Shown: positions 19,945 through 30,434, counted from the stretch's first letter. The stretch: DNA of 64,000 nucleotides from an uncultured Cohaesibacter sp. (GCF_963677725.1 NZ_OY782507.1:1-64000); one strand, 5' to 3'. Program-made: numbers and translations. Notes: generated by a model from the letters alone, not told the origin.

Positions 19945-20703
19945 TCATTCCCCAGCGATGAAATAATGCCAGGTGCCGTCCGGAGCGATGCCAAGACGGA
20001 AAAAGCTGTAATGGCCGATGGCGTCCATGTCTTCATAGTCACCAGCAGTGATGAGCCGGAAAAGCGTGACGCGCTGGGGCTTGGTCAGGGCTGAGAGGGG
20101 ATAATGCGCAAAATAGGGCCAGACATACATATCCTGCGGGGTGCCTTGCCCAACGCGGACAAAGCCCATTTCGAGCAATTCGGACATGATGGCGAGGATC
20201 TCGATGCCATCTGCATCACCGGACATGGCGCGTAGCGCGTCCAGTGGATCCGCGCTGCCACCATCAAGGCCGATGATCGGGCTTACCTCATTCATTTCCA
20301 TGGGAAGGCGCATGGCCTCTATGTCACCGGAGGCTGCGGCCTGCGTCAGCGCATCATGCATCCGACGAACCGGGGTAGGCAAGGCGCTGAGGTCATAGAG
20401 GATGGCCGGTGGTGGCGTGTTGACTGCGTCCTCTGGCGTTGTCGCCTCATCATTTGGCAAGCCATCCGGGGCGATGTCGGGGCTGAGATTTTTTTGTTCG
20501 CCATCAATGGAAATGCCGGAGCGCCCTGCATCTTCGCCATTGGGGCCAAGGAGCGGGTTGGTGTCGGCACTGGAGCTTGAATGGTCGGGCTGGACGATGA
20601 TCCGCTCAATCGTAACCTGACTGGCCAGAGAGGGAAGGGGCAGCAGCAGCAAAAGGGTAGTCACTGTGAGGCAGGACAGAAGACGAGGACCCGGTCCCAT
20701 CAT
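19945..20703 (-). CDS. Secreted or surface protein of unknown function
   Basis: The 252-residue protein has a Sec signal peptide: leucine-rich core at about 9-24 and a cleavage site after SLAS. A low-complexity linker follows (about 40-100, rich in D, P, S, G, N), and then a compact C-terminal domain of about 130 residues with the motifs LLEMGFVRVGQGTPQDMYVWPYFAHYP and HYSFFRLGIAPDGTWHYFIAG, each shown here only as landmarks. The domain looks conserved but I cannot name it. AAAGGAAAAG precedes the tandem ATG starts at 20703/20700. It lies 35 bp after the next upstream minus-strand gene, so the two are probably co-transcribed. Confidence 0.8.
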   Translation of the reverse strand: MMGPGPRLLSCLTVTTLLLLLPLPSLASQVTIERIIVQPDHSSSSADTNPLLGPNGEDAGRSGISIDGEQKNLSPDIAPDGLPNDEATTPEDAVNTPPPAILYDLSALPTPVRRMHDALTQAAASGDIEAMRLPMEMNEVSPIIGLDGGSADPLDALRAMSGDADGIEILAIMSELLEMGFVRVGQGTPQDMYVWPYFAHYPLSALTKPQRVTLFRLITAGDYEDMDAIGHYSFFRLGIAPDGTWHYFIAGE

Positions 20704-20738
20704 GGCTTTTCCTTTTGATTTGTCCGTCTTTTCGATTT

Positions 20739-21014
20739 CTATTGCAGTTTGCGCTCAAGACTATAGTCACCACACATGACGCGGTCGGGGAGTGCAGTGC
20801 AGAAATCGGCGACCGCTTCTTCACCATAGGCCAGCACGAGGCTGCTCAGGGCCTGAAACAATGCCGCATGTGCCAGACAATCAATATTGATGCCTTCGTC
20901 GGAAGCCTGATCCCATAAATCGCCCAGAATGGAAATGGCCTCTTGTTTTTGGCGGTCGACATCAAGGCGCTCTTCCATGCCGAAAGACTCTTGAACTGGT
21001 GATTTATCGGTCAT
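20739..21014 (-). CDS. Small conserved protein of unknown function
   Basis: A soluble, acidic and mostly helical protein of 91 residues (starts MTDKSPVQESFG, contains INIDCLAHAALFQALSSLVLAYGEEAV). The ATG at 21014 has AGGG about nine bases upstream; the frame is open further to 21101 without a signal. It has two or three cysteines but no metal motif. It precedes the secreted protein gene by 35 bp, suggesting a two-gene unit. No family recognised. Confidence 0.7.
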   Translation of the reverse strand: MTDKSPVQESFGMEERLDVDRQKQEAISILGDLWDQASDEGINIDCLAHAALFQALSSLVLAYGEEAVADFCTALPDRVMCGDYSLERKLQ

Positions 21015-21170
21015 GGTTTTTGCCCTGTTCGTTAACCTTTTATGCGGCCGTATCTCGAATCGTGCATCAAGAAAATGGCCAACTGTGGTCAGATGTAGCA
21101 CAATTCGGGGGCTAAATGAAAAAGTGGTTACGAATGGGTTAAACTTATCCGTAGAAATTAACCGAAATGG

Positions 21171-21551
21171 TTAACGGGCGTGTTTCAGCTTCAGCTGGCT
21201 TAGCAGGGCCTGACCTTCCGCGTGATAGATATCTGTGATCTTGGCGGCCTGTGCGTTGCAGCCTTTATAGGTGCGGGCATAGGTGCGGTAGGCGCGATTG
21301 AAGCGATCGGTGATGTTGCGACGGCGGGTGTCGTCTGCATTTTCAGCATCCAGCAGGGCCGCCATTTGCTCGTACCAACTGTTGGCGTCGGTGTTGTTGC
21401 ACAGGGGGTCAAGAAACATCAAGGCACCCACAACCGTGCTCAGACGGCGCAGGCTTTGCTCATAAGGGGGCAGATTTTCGGCGGCATTGGCTGTGCTGGC
21501 GGCCATAAAGACAAGCCCCATAGAAAAGATACCTGTCGCCAGCCAGCGCAT
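21171..21551 (-). CDS. TIGR02301 family secreted protein
   Basis: The 126-residue protein has an N-terminal signal peptide (about 1-24, ending ANAA) and a mature helical domain with PPYEQSLRRLSTVVGALMFLDPLCN, WYEQMAALLDAE and FNRAYRTYARTYKGC given as landmarks. These match my memory of TIGR02301, a family of unknown function largely confined to Hyphomicrobiales. Two cysteines in the mature part could form a disulfide. It starts 17 bp past the parE stop and is probably translated from the parE message; the frame can also be read from 21599, overlapping parE. Confidence 0.82.
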   Translation of the reverse strand: MRWLATGIFSMGLVFMAASTANAAENLPPYEQSLRRLSTVVGALMFLDPLCNNTDANSWYEQMAALLDAENADDTRRRNITDRFNRAYRTYARTYKGCNAQAAKITDIYHAEGQALLSQLKLKHAR

Positions 21552-21567
21552 GCTTGTCGAGCGCTGC

Positions 21568-23628
21568 CTAAATGTCGAGATCGGTCGCAAATTCGGCATT
21601 TTCCTGAATGAATTCGAAGCGGGCTTCGGGTTTGTTGCCCATCAGCCGAGTGACGGCATCTTTGGTTTCGCCGGGCACCATATCAACGATCTGAACTTTC
21701 AGCAATGTGCGGTGCTTGGGGTTCATGGTGGTTTCCTTGAGCTGAGCTGGCAACATTTCACCCAAACCCTTGAACCGACCGATGTCGATCTTGCCCTTGC
21801 CCTTGAATTCCGTCGCCATCAATTCGTCCTTATGGCGATCATCGCGCGCATAGAGCGTCTTGCCGCCCTGGCTGATGCGATAGAGTGGCGGGACGGCCAG
21901 ATAGAGATGGCCGTTATGAATCAGTTGCGGCATTTCGCGCTGGAAGAAAGTCAGCAGCAGCGAGGCAATATGGGCGCCATCGACGTCGGCGTCAGTCATG
22001 ATGATGACGCGGTCATAGCGCAATTCATCATCGGAATAAGCCTTGCGGGTGCCGCAGCCTAGTGCCTGTACCAGATCGGCCAGCAGCTGGTTGGCATGGA
22101 GCTTGTCGCGGCTCGCATTGGCGACGTTGAGGATCTTGCCGCGCAGGGGCAGGACGGCCTGAGTGGCACGGTTGCGGGCCTGTTTGGCGGAGCCACCGGC
22201 TGAGTCGCCCTCAACGATGAAGATTTCTGTGTCGCCCTTGGCATTTTGCGAACAGTCAGCCAGCTTGCCGGGCAGGCGCAGTTTGCGCACTGCGGATTTG
22301 CGGGTGACATCTTTTTCCTTGCGGCGACGCAGGCGCTCCTCAGCGCGGTCAACGACCCATTCCAGCAGGCGATTGGCCTGTTGCGGGGCATTGGTCAGCC
22401 AATGGTCAAACTGGTCCCGGATGGCTTGCTCGACGATGCGGGTCGCAGCCGTGGTGGCAAGGCGATCCTTGGTCTGGCCGACAAATTCTGGCTCGCGGAT
22501 GAAGACGGACAAAAGAGCCCCGGCGCTGGTCATGATGTCGTCAGCGCTGATCAGTGCGCCTTTCTTGTTGTTGGTCAGCTCCGCATAGTTTTTCAGGCCC
22601 CGCAGAAGAGCTGTGCGCAGGCCGGTTTCGTGGGTGCCGCCTTCCGGTGTCGGGACGGTGTTACAATAGGAATTGGAAAAACCATCGCCGCCAAACCAGC
22701 AAACCGCCCATTCAACCGCGCCATGGCCGCTGGTCTTCTCGCTTTTTCCTGCAAAAATGTTGGGCGTTACCAGATTTTGCTTGCCCAGTGTCGCGGAGAG
22801 ATAGTCCTTGAGGCCGCCGGGGAAATGGAAGGTGGCCTTTTGCGGGACCTCAGGGGAATGTTCCAGCAAGTCCGGTGCGCAGACCCAGCGGATCTCAACG
22901 CCGCCAAACAAATAGGCCTTGGAGCGTGCCATATTGAGCAATTGTTCCGGTCGGAATCGGGCCTTTTTGCCAAAGATCTCGTGGTCTGGCTTGAAAGAAA
23001 CCTTGGTGCCGCGCCGATTGTGCACATCGCCCAGTTCCTCGACCGGTCCCTGACTGATCCCGCGTGAGAATGACTGGCGATAGAGCCTTCTGTTGCGCGC
23101 CACTTCCACGACGAGGGTTTCCGAAAGGGCATTGACCACCGAGACGCCAACCCCGTGCAGGCCGCCGGATGTCTCATAGGCGCCGGAATCAAACTTCCCG
23201 CCAGCATGAAGCGTCGTCAGGATGACTTCCAGCGCCGACTTGTCCTTGAATTTGGGATGAGGGTCGACAGGAATGCCTCGTCCATTGTCGTTGACAACAA
23301 GAGTGCCGTCGCTAAGCAATTCCACTTCGATCCATGTGGCATGACCGGCGACAGCTTCATCCATCGAGTTGTCGATGACCTCGGCAAAGAGGTGATGGAG
23401 GGCCTTTTCATCGGTGCCGCCAATATACATGCCGGGGCGACGACGAACCGGTTCTAGGCCTTCAAGTACCTCGATGTCAGCTGCCGTATAATCAGCTTTT
23501 GCTGCCGGAATCGGGGCAGGCGCTGCCGCAGGCGTGGCGGATGCATCTGCTGCCTTGGATTTCCTGGCAGCAGGCTTGTCGCCCTTTGGTGTTGGCATGA
23601 CGGCAAAAAGATCATCTGACGCAGACAT
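21568..23628 (-). CDS. parE: DNA topoisomerase IV subunit B
   Basis: ParE is the ATPase subunit of topoisomerase IV, which unlinks replicated chromosomes. The 686-residue protein has an Ala/Pro-rich N-terminal extension (about 1-45), the GHKL ATPase domain with LEGLEPVRRRPGMYIGG, NSMDEA, NDNGRGIP and GGLHGVGVSVVNAL, and a TOPRIM domain with EGDSAGGSA (about 477) and DADVDGAHI (about 546). The short C-terminus lacks the long insertion of gyrase B from some bacteria. Assignment to ParE rather than GyrB rests on the N-terminal pattern and length. Confidence 0.93.
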   Translation of the reverse strand: MSASDDLFAVMPTPKGDKPAARKSKAADASATPAAAPAPIPAAKADYTAADIEVLEGLEPVRRRPGMYIGGTDEKALHHLFAEVIDNSMDEAVAGHATWIEVELLSDGTLVVNDNGRGIPVDPHPKFKDKSALEVILTTLHAGGKFDSGAYETSGGLHGVGVSVVNALSETLVVEVARNRRLYRQSFSRGISQGPVEELGDVHNRRGTKVSFKPDHEIFGKKARFRPEQLLNMARSKAYLFGGVEIRWVCAPDLLEHSPEVPQKATFHFPGGLKDYLSATLGKQNLVTPNIFAGKSEKTSGHGAVEWAVCWFGGDGFSNSYCNTVPTPEGGTHETGLRTALLRGLKNYAELTNNKKGALISADDIMTSAGALLSVFIREPEFVGQTKDRLATTAATRIVEQAIRDQFDHWLTNAPQQANRLLEWVVDRAEERLRRRKEKDVTRKSAVRKLRLPGKLADCSQNAKGDTEIFIVEGDSAGGSAKQARNRATQAVLPLRGKILNVANASRDKLHANQLLADLVQALGCGTRKAYSDDELRYDRVIIMTDADVDGAHIASLLLTFFQREMPQLIHNGHLYLAVPPLYRISQGGKTLYARDDRHKDELMATEFKGKGKIDIGRFKGLGEMLPAQLKETTMNPKHRTLLKVQIVDMVPGETKDAVTRLMGNKPEARFEFIQENAEFATDLDI

Positions 23629-23965
23629 TGATTACCCATTGAATGAGGAACAATAGATCGCGGCTTGCTTGAATTTCGCGGGGCCGGTTCTTGGTTCTGG
23701 GCGCCATCGCTCATCGAATCAGGCGCCGTTTATTTGCCTCAATGTCTTTGGGAAACGGCGTTCGGTCAAGTCAGGTGGCAGAAATGTGGACGTTTGGCTG
23801 TTGACCCGGCCCATGTCTGTTGGCGGTGGCGTCAAAGACCGCTCTTGTCTTTCATCGATCCGGGATCATTTTTGAACAAATCGAAATATGGTTAATCTTT
23901 GTTAACGAATTGGGCGCTATCTTGTTTGCGTTATGCGTGGGCACTTGACCCGACAGGATCAAAGA
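23629..23965. other. Intergenic region upstream of parE and the small plus-strand gene
   Basis: This 337-bp gap holds the divergent promoters of parE and the small gene at 23966. A TTAA-N6-TTAA sequence near 23890-23905 resembles a CtrA site with one base too few in the spacer. No other gene is seen. Confidence 0.5.
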
Positions 23966-24139
23966 ATGAAACATGTAGAAGCCGATATTGATGAATTGCG
24001 CAGCTCCGTTGTGGAGCTGAGGTCCAGCCTTTATCGCGCCGGGCAGGTACAGGATCGTCTCTATCAGCCGTCAGAACTGTCACTTAGGGCCAATATGTCC
24101 GCAACTCTGTTGTTGGCGACGCTGTTTTTGCTGATGTGA
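23966..24139 (+). CDS. Small protein with coiled coil and C-terminal hydrophobic segment
   Basis: The 57-residue frame reads MKHVEADIDELRSSVVELRSS, with a heptad-like amphipathic helix (about 3-25), and ends in a leucine-rich hydrophobic run (about 42-57). AGGA at 23955-23958 lies seven bases before the ATG, and a clean terminator follows 26 bp after the stop, so the stretch is very likely transcribed. The frame can be read from 23933 without a signal. No family is recognised. It could be a tail-anchored membrane protein with a cytoplasmic coiled coil. Confidence 0.55.
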   Translation: MKHVEADIDELRSSVVELRSSLYRAGQVQDRLYQPSELSLRANMSATLLLATLFLLM

Positions 24140-24164
24140 CGTCCCGTCTTTGATGTCGATATCC

Positions 24165-24189
24165 AACCGGCTTTATTGCCGGTTTTTTT
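24165..24189 (+). terminator. Rho-independent terminator after the small gene
   Basis: AACCGGC (24165-24171) pairs with GCCGGTT (24178-24184) around TTTATT and is followed by a run of T. Confidence 0.85.
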
Positions 24190-24224
24190 GTGTATTGGTG
24201 TGCTTTGGAAACTGAGAAACGAAG

Positions 24225-24250
24225 AAAGGGTCGGCATGTGCCGACCCTTT
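24225..24250 (-). terminator. Hairpin terminator downstream of glnA
   Basis: AAAGGGTCGGCA and TGCCGACCCTTT form a 12-bp perfect stem. On the minus strand it is followed by the T-rich TTCGTTTCTC. It lies 55 bp past the glnA stop. Confidence 0.7.
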
Positions 24251-24305
24251 CCGATGTCTCGGTCTTTGTGCTTTCTCGGTGTCTGACAGAGCCAGACATC
24301 CGGGA

Positions 24306-25715
24306 TTAGCAGCTGTAATACATGCCGAACTCGACCGGATGCGGGGTGTGTTCGAACAGTTCGATTTCTTCCATCTTGAGTTCGATGTAACCGTCGATCT
24401 GGTCTTTGGTGAACACGTCACCAGCCAGCAGGAAGTCGTGGTCAGCTTTGAGAGCTTCCATGGCTTCACGCAGGGACCCACAAACTGTTGGGATGCCTTC
24501 GAGTTCTTCGGCAGGCAGATCATACAGGTTTTTGTCCATTGCCGGACCTGGATCGATCTTGTTCTTGATGCCGTCAAGGCCAGCCATCAGCAGGGCAGCA
24601 AAGCAGAGATACGGGTTCGCGGAAGGATCCGGGAAGCGTGCTTCGACGCGTTTTGCTTTCGGGCTTTCGGTCCAAGGAATACGCACGCAGCCAGAACGGT
24701 TACGAGCAGAGTAGGCACGCAGCACTGGTGCTTCGAAGCCCGGAATCAGACGCTTGTAGGAGTTGGTCGACGGGTTGGTGAAGGCGTTCAGGGTTTTGGC
24801 ATGTTTCAGGATACCGCCGATGAAATACAGGGCTTCCTGAGACAGGTCTGCATATTTGTCGCCAGCAAAGAGCGGCTTGCCGTCTTTCCAGATGGACATG
24901 TTGCAGTGCATACCGGTGCCGTTGTCACCATAGATTGGCTTTGGCATGAAGGTTGCGGTTTTGCCGTAAGCCTGAGCCACATTGTGGATCACATATTTGT
25001 ATTTCTGCAGTTCGTCTGCCTGTTTGGTCAGGGAACCGAAGATCAGGCCCAGTTCGTGCTGACAGGACGCCACTTCGTGGTGGTGTTTGTCAACTTTCAT
25101 GCCAATGTTCTTCATGGTGGAGAGCATTTCGGACCGGATGTCCTGAGCATGGTCGGTTGGGTTGACCGGGAAGTAGCCGCCCTTGACGCCAGGACGATGA
25201 CCCATGTTGCCCATTTCATATTCGCTGTCGGTGTTCCAGGAGGCGTCAATCGCATCCACTTCGTAGGACACCTTGTTCATGGTGTTGGAATAGCGAACGT
25301 CGTCGAACAGGAAGAATTCTGCTTCAGGACCCCAGTAGGAAATGTCGCCGATACCGGAGAATTTCAGGTATGCTTCGGCTTTCTCTGCGGTGCCGCGTGG
25401 GTCACGCTCATACGCTTCGCCGGTGTCTGGCTCAACGATCGAGCAATGGATGCAGAGGGTTTTCTCAGCATAAAAAGGATCGATATAGGCACTTTCGCAA
25501 TCTGGCATCAGTTTCATGTCAGATGCTTCGATCGATTTCCAGCCCGCAATGGAGGAGCCGTCGAACATGAAGCCTTCTTCGAGGAAATCTTCGTCAACCT
25601 GATCTTCGATCACGGTGACGTGCTGCAGCTTGCCGCGCGGATCGGTGAAGCGGATGTCGACATATTTGACTTCCTGCTCGGAAATCAGCTTTACGATTTC
25701 AGCTGGTGTGCTCAT
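24306..25715 (-). CDS. glnA: Type I glutamine synthetase
   Basis: GlnA makes glutamine from glutamate, ammonia and ATP, the main step of ammonia assimilation. At 469 residues it matches the dodecameric GSI-beta type. Landmarks are [10 protein letters not shown] near residue 50, the ATP-binding [17 protein letters not shown] run, and KNLYDLP near residue 398, whose tyrosine is the adenylylation site used by GlnE in this subtype; so activity is probably controlled by adenylylation. It follows glnB after 145 bp on the same strand, the classical glnBA order of rhizobia. Confidence 0.98.
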   Translation of the reverse strand: MSTPAEIVKLISEQEVKYVDIRFTDPRGKLQHVTVIEDQVDEDFLEEGFMFDGSSIAGWKSIEASDMKLMPDCESAYIDPFYAEKTLCIHCSIVEPDTGEAYERDPRGTAEKAEAYLKFSGIGDISYWGPEAEFFLFDDVRYSNTMNKVSYEVDAIDASWNTDSEYEMGNMGHRPGVKGGYFPVNPTDHAQDIRSEMLSTMKNIGMKVDKHHHEVASCQHELGLIFGSLTKQADELQKYKYVIHNVAQAYGKTATFMPKPIYGDNGTGMHCNMSIWKDGKPLFAGDKYADLSQEALYFIGGILKHAKTLNAFTNPSTNSYKRLIPGFEAPVLRAYSARNRSGCVRIPWTESPKAKRVEARFPDPSANPYLCFAALLMAGLDGIKNKIDPGPAMDKNLYDLPAEELEGIPTVCGSLREAMEALKADHDFLLAGDVFTKDQIDGYIELKMEEIELFEHTPHPVEFGMYYSC

Positions 25716-25828
25716 TCCAGTGTCCTTTACTGTCTGTGTTCCCCGGCTGGCCGCGCTTAACCGATCTGTTTGCGTCGGGACGTGACCTGCCTTGTTTCAT
25801 ATTTATTCGAGAAAATGTGTCTTGCGCA

Positions 25829-25847
25829 GGTCTCGCGGAAGGAGACC
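25829..25847 (-). other. Hairpin in the glnB-glnA spacer
   Basis: GGTCTC and GAGACC enclose a seven-base loop 13 bp past the glnB stop. There is no T-run, so it looks more like an mRNA-processing or stabilising structure than a terminator. Confidence 0.35.
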
Positions 25848-25860
25848 GGCAGTCGTTCAA

Positions 25861-26699
<839 letters not shown>

Positions 26700-28337
26700 A
26701 TGACGAAATTGGATCGGTTCGCGATGGCAGCAGAAATTTTGACGCCCAAACAAATGGGCGAGGCCGACCGGTTGACCATTGAGGGTGGCGTGCCGGGATA
26801 TTTGCTGATGGAAAATGCCGGGCAGGCCATTGCGGATGCCGCGATTGATCTGCTTGAGGAAAAGACCGGGTCCGGGGCGTCCGGGATGGTCTGTATTCTG
26901 TGTGGGCCGGGCAACAATGGCGGCGATGGCTTTGTCGCGGCGCGGCTTCTTGAGGAAGAGGGCTGGAGTGTTATTCTGGGCTGCTCCGTTTCTGTTGATG
27001 ATCTTGAAGGCGATGCTGCCTTGGCTGCTGATGAATGGGGCGACGAAGTCTTTGCCTTGTCGTCAGGACTTTGGGAAGATGCGGATATTGTCATCGATGC
27101 GCTGTTTGGCGCGGGTCTGACCCGTCCGATCACCGGAGAAGTTGCCGATCTCATTGACGCGCTTAATCAATCCGGCTTGCCGGTTGTTGCGGTTGATTTG
27201 CCCAGCGGGGTGGACGGCAGCAGCGGCCACATTGCCGGAGCGGCGGTGCGAGCCGATCACACTGTAACTTTTTTTCGCAAGAAACCGGGGCATTTGCTGT
27301 ATCCCGGCAAGGCATTGTGCGGAGTTGTATCCTGTGCCGACATTGGCATCGAGGCGCAGGTGCTGGAAGACTGTGGCCATTGTGCCATGGAAAATGCCCC
27401 TTTGCTGTGGCTGCACAATTGGCCCGAAGCCTTGAAGCCGATTGAGCGGATTGCTCCGGGACGTCTGGCAGATCACAAATTCCACCGTGGACATTGTCTG
27501 GTCCTGTCTGGGGATGCCATGCATTCAGGAGCGGCCCGGCTTACTGCACGTGGTGCCTTGCGAGCCGGTGCGGGTTTGGTAACCTTGGCACCGCCCCCTG
27601 ATGCAGCCCATGTGGTAGCCTCGCAAGTCACGGCCATCATGGTGGAGCCTATACAAGATGCCGCCAGTCTGGCGACTGTGCTGGGTCGTCGGAGCTATGA
27701 CGTGCTCGTGGCAGGTCCGGGGCTGGGGACTGGATCAGATCAGAGACAGCTTCTTTACAGTATTCTGGAGCGGGATCTTTGTCTGTTGTTGGATGCGGAT
27801 GCGATCACGTGTTTGGCGCAGGGCATTGAAGCGGGTGAACTGGATCTTAGTGGATTGAGTGATTGTCCTGCGGCGCGGTCCGGATGTCTGGTGTTGACGC
27901 CGCATGAGGGCGAATTTGCCCGGCTGTTTCCGGATCTGTCGCACCGGGTGCGGGAAGGCAAGGGGCTGTCAAAGCTCGATTGCGCCTTGATGGCGGCCCA
28001 GCGCAGCGGCGCGCATGTGGTTCTGAAAGGCGCAGACACGATCATTGCCTCGCCTGAGGGCCGGGCGGTGATCCAGTCTCAGGGCGTGCCTTATCTGGCA
28101 ACCGCGGGGAGTGGTGACGTGTTGATCGGAATGATCGGAGGATTGATGGCACAAGGGATGCCTGTGCTTGATGCCGTCTCAGCCGGGGTCTGGCTTCATG
28201 GGCAAGCCGGACTGGCGCTTGGGCCGGGACTGATTAGTGAGGATCTTCCCGAAGCCTTGCCGCAGCTTTATCAAGATTTGGCCGAAATCATGCCTGATAA
28301 TGGGGCTGATACGGATTTCCTGATGCTCGATGATTGA
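26700..28337 (+). CDS. nnr: Bifunctional NAD(P)H-hydrate epimerase / ADP-dependent dehydratase
   Basis: The enzyme repairs hydrated NADH and NADPH: the N-terminal domain (about 1-215) epimerises NAD(P)HX and the C-terminal domain (about 240-545) dehydrates it with ADP. The N-terminal part shows MENAGQAIAD and GPGNNGGDGFVAAR, and the C-terminal part shows GPGLG, LVLTPHEGEFARL and the ribokinase-like GSGDVL near residue 470. At 545 residues it is a typical YjeF-type fusion. An alternative ATG eight codons downstream (26724) would also keep the full domain. Proximity to glnB is common in Hyphomicrobiales. Confidence 0.94.
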   Translation: MTKLDRFAMAAEILTPKQMGEADRLTIEGGVPGYLLMENAGQAIADAAIDLLEEKTGSGASGMVCILCGPGNNGGDGFVAARLLEEEGWSVILGCSVSVDDLEGDAALAADEWGDEVFALSSGLWEDADIVIDALFGAGLTRPITGEVADLIDALNQSGLPVVAVDLPSGVDGSSGHIAGAAVRADHTVTFFRKKPGHLLYPGKALCGVVSCADIGIEAQVLEDCGHCAMENAPLLWLHNWPEALKPIERIAPGRLADHKFHRGHCLVLSGDAMHSGAARLTARGALRAGAGLVTLAPPPDAAHVVASQVTAIMVEPIQDAASLATVLGRRSYDVLVAGPGLGTGSDQRQLLYSILERDLCLLLDADAITCLAQGIEAGELDLSGLSDCPAARSGCLVLTPHEGEFARLFPDLSHRVREGKGLSKLDCALMAAQRSGAHVVLKGADTIIASPEGRAVIQSQGVPYLATAGSGDVLIGMIGGLMAQGMPVLDAVSAGVWLHGQAGLALGPGLISEDLPEALPQLYQDLAEIMPDNGADTDFLMLDD

Positions 28338-28431
28338 CCCGATTGAGCGGTGAATCGGCGTAAATCAGCTGGCTTTGCGGGGATTCCCCCAAGAGAGGTT
28401 GGGGAATAAGACGAGAATTGTGAAATTTTCT

Positions 28432-28459
28432 TTGCGCTTTCTGTATCGGGTGTTATAGA
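28432..28459 (+). promoter_or_regulatory. Candidate promoter of tRNA-Leu
   Basis: TTGCGC (28432-28437) and TATAGA (28454-28459) are spaced by 16 bp and lie 40 bp upstream of the tRNA. Confidence 0.4.
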
Positions 28460-28498
28460 GGCACCGCTCGATTTGCTGGCGCTAATGGCGCTTGCCGT

Positions 28499-28583
<85 letters not shown>

Positions 28584-28973
28584 ATCGCCTCTTTTGCCGC
28601 CTGAAGGGTGAAAGAGGGAAGACAAACCGGCTGAATTGCGTGTCCCCGAAAAGCGGTCTTGTTTTTTGGATAAGGATGCGCGTTCGGGATTCTTGGCAAG
28701 GGTCTGACAGATTGTCCGAACTTTCGGATGTCTGACAGAGTTTGGCAGGAAAGTCGGGACAGGATGGCTGCGGCCGGGCAGGGGATTGTGTGGTTCATCA
28801 GAACCGACGTGGAGGCCTCTGTTTGACCCGGCTCAAGACTGGCTTGTCTTTCATGAGACGACGGCAGTCGAAACGAAATTGGGCATGGCGGAGCCGGTTA
28901 TCCTTGAAAGGATGGTTTTTCCGGATATGCCCCGAACCTTATTGTATTAAGACAAGAACGAAAGCAGATAGAT
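28584..28973. other. Intergenic region before tig
   Basis: This 390-bp gap has no credible gene. A short palindrome CCGAAC-TTTCGG lies near 28717-28729. The tig promoter should be here but no strong -35/-10 pair stands out. Confidence 0.4.
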
Positions 28974-30326
28974 ATGCAGGTAACTGAAACCCTGTCCGAA
29001 GGTCTGAAACGCGAATTGAAAGTCGTGATTCCTGCTTCTGATCTCGAAGCCAAGTTGGTCGCCAAGATCGACGAGATCAAGGACCAGGTCCGCATTAACG
29101 GCTTCCGCCCAGGTAAAGTGCCTGCATCCCATGTTCGCAAGCTCCATGGCAAAGCGTTGATGGGTGAAATCGTTCAGGAGCTGATCGGTGAAACCACCCG
29201 CACTTCTCTGGAAGAGCGCGACGAGAAAGCCGCTATGCAGCCTCGGTACAACATGACCGAAGACGAAGCTGAAGCCATGAAAATCATGGATGGTAAAGCA
29301 GATCTCGAATTCGACATCATCTATGAAGTGATGCCTGCTATTGAAGTGGCTGACGTATCCGGCGTTGAAATCGAGCGCCCGGTTGTTGAAGTCGAGGACA
29401 GTGAAGTTGACGAGCGCCTGATGCAGATCGGCGAAAGCTCCCGTCCTTTCGAAACCAAAGAAGGCAAAGCCGAAGATGGTGACAAGGTTTTGATGTCCTA
29501 TCTCGGTAAAATCGATGGCGAAGCCTTTGATGGCGGCGCTGACGAAAATGCTGAACTGGTTCTGGGTTCCAACACCTTTATTCCGGGCTTTGAAGAGCAG
29601 CTGGTTGGCGTGTCTGCTGGCGATGAAACCGTTGTCAAAGTGTCCTTCCCTGAGGAATATGGCGCAGCGCATCTGGCTGGCAAAGACGCCGAGTTTGAAA
29701 TCGTTGTCAAGGAAGTGCAGGCTCCCGGTGAGCTGGAAATCGACGATGAGTTCGCAACCAAGCTCGGCCTTGAGTCTCTGGACAAGCTCAAAGAGATCCT
29801 GAAAGATCAGGTCGTCTCCCAGTATGGCACCATGACTCGCCAGCGTGTGAAACGTCAGCTGCTCGACAAACTTGACGAGCTGCATAAATTCGACGTTCCT
29901 CCGACCCTTCTGGAGCAGGAGTTTGAGAATATCTGGAAACAGGTAACCTCTGAAATGAACGAAGCTGGCAAAACCTTCGAAGACGAAGACACCACCGAAG
30001 AGAAAGCCCGCGAAGAATATAAAGCCATTGCGGAGCGTCGTGTGCGCCTTGGTCTGGTTCTCTCCGAAATCGGTGACAAGAACGAAATCAAGGTCAATGA
30101 CGAAGAAGTGCAGCGCGGCATCATGCAGCGCGCGCAGCAGTTCCCGGGTCAGGAGCGTCAGGTGTTTGAATATTACACCCAGAATGCCGATGCCCTTGCT
30201 TCCATTCGTGCCCCGATCTTTGAAGAAAAGGTCGTTGACTACCTGCTCGAGCTGGTAAAGGTTGAAGACAAGACCGTTACCAAGGAAGAGCTGGAGAAGA
30301 TGATTTCCGAAGACGAAGAAGCTTAA
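28974..30326 (+). CDS. tig: Trigger factor
   Basis: A ribosome-bound chaperone with peptidyl-prolyl isomerase activity that meets nascent chains at the exit tunnel. The 450 residues carry the N-terminal ribosome-binding domain with the signature GFRPGKVP (44-51), an FKBP-type PPIase domain (about 160-245) and a long helical C-terminal chaperone domain that ends in a run of acidic residues. Codon use is that of a highly expressed gene. It heads the tig, clpP, clpX, lon neighbourhood typical of many bacteria. Confidence 0.97.
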   Translation: MQVTETLSEGLKRELKVVIPASDLEAKLVAKIDEIKDQVRINGFRPGKVPASHVRKLHGKALMGEIVQELIGETTRTSLEERDEKAAMQPRYNMTEDEAEAMKIMDGKADLEFDIIYEVMPAIEVADVSGVEIERPVVEVEDSEVDERLMQIGESSRPFETKEGKAEDGDKVLMSYLGKIDGEAFDGGADENAELVLGSNTFIPGFEEQLVGVSAGDETVVKVSFPEEYGAAHLAGKDAEFEIVVKEVQAPGELEIDDEFATKLGLESLDKLKEILKDQVVSQYGTMTRQRVKRQLLDKLDELHKFDVPPTLLEQEFENIWKQVTSEMNEAGKTFEDEDTTEEKAREEYKAIAERRVRLGLVLSEIGDKNEIKVNDEEVQRGIMQRAQQFPGQERQVFEYYTQNADALASIRAPIFEEKVVDYLLELVKVEDKTVTKEELEKMISEDEEA

Positions 30327-30352
30327 GCTTCTGGTGTCATCGCAGAATCATG

Positions 30353-30385
30353 CCGCCCGCGTCTTTCGGATGCGGGCGGTTTGCG
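30353..30385 (+). terminator. Terminator after tig
   Basis: CCGCCCGC (30353-30360) pairs with GCGGGCGG (30372-30379) and is followed by TTTGCGTTT. Confidence 0.7.
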
Positions 30386-30434
30386 TTTGGCCCTCGTGAA
30401 TAGCCCCATGTTGGGGAGGGAAGAGAGATATCCC

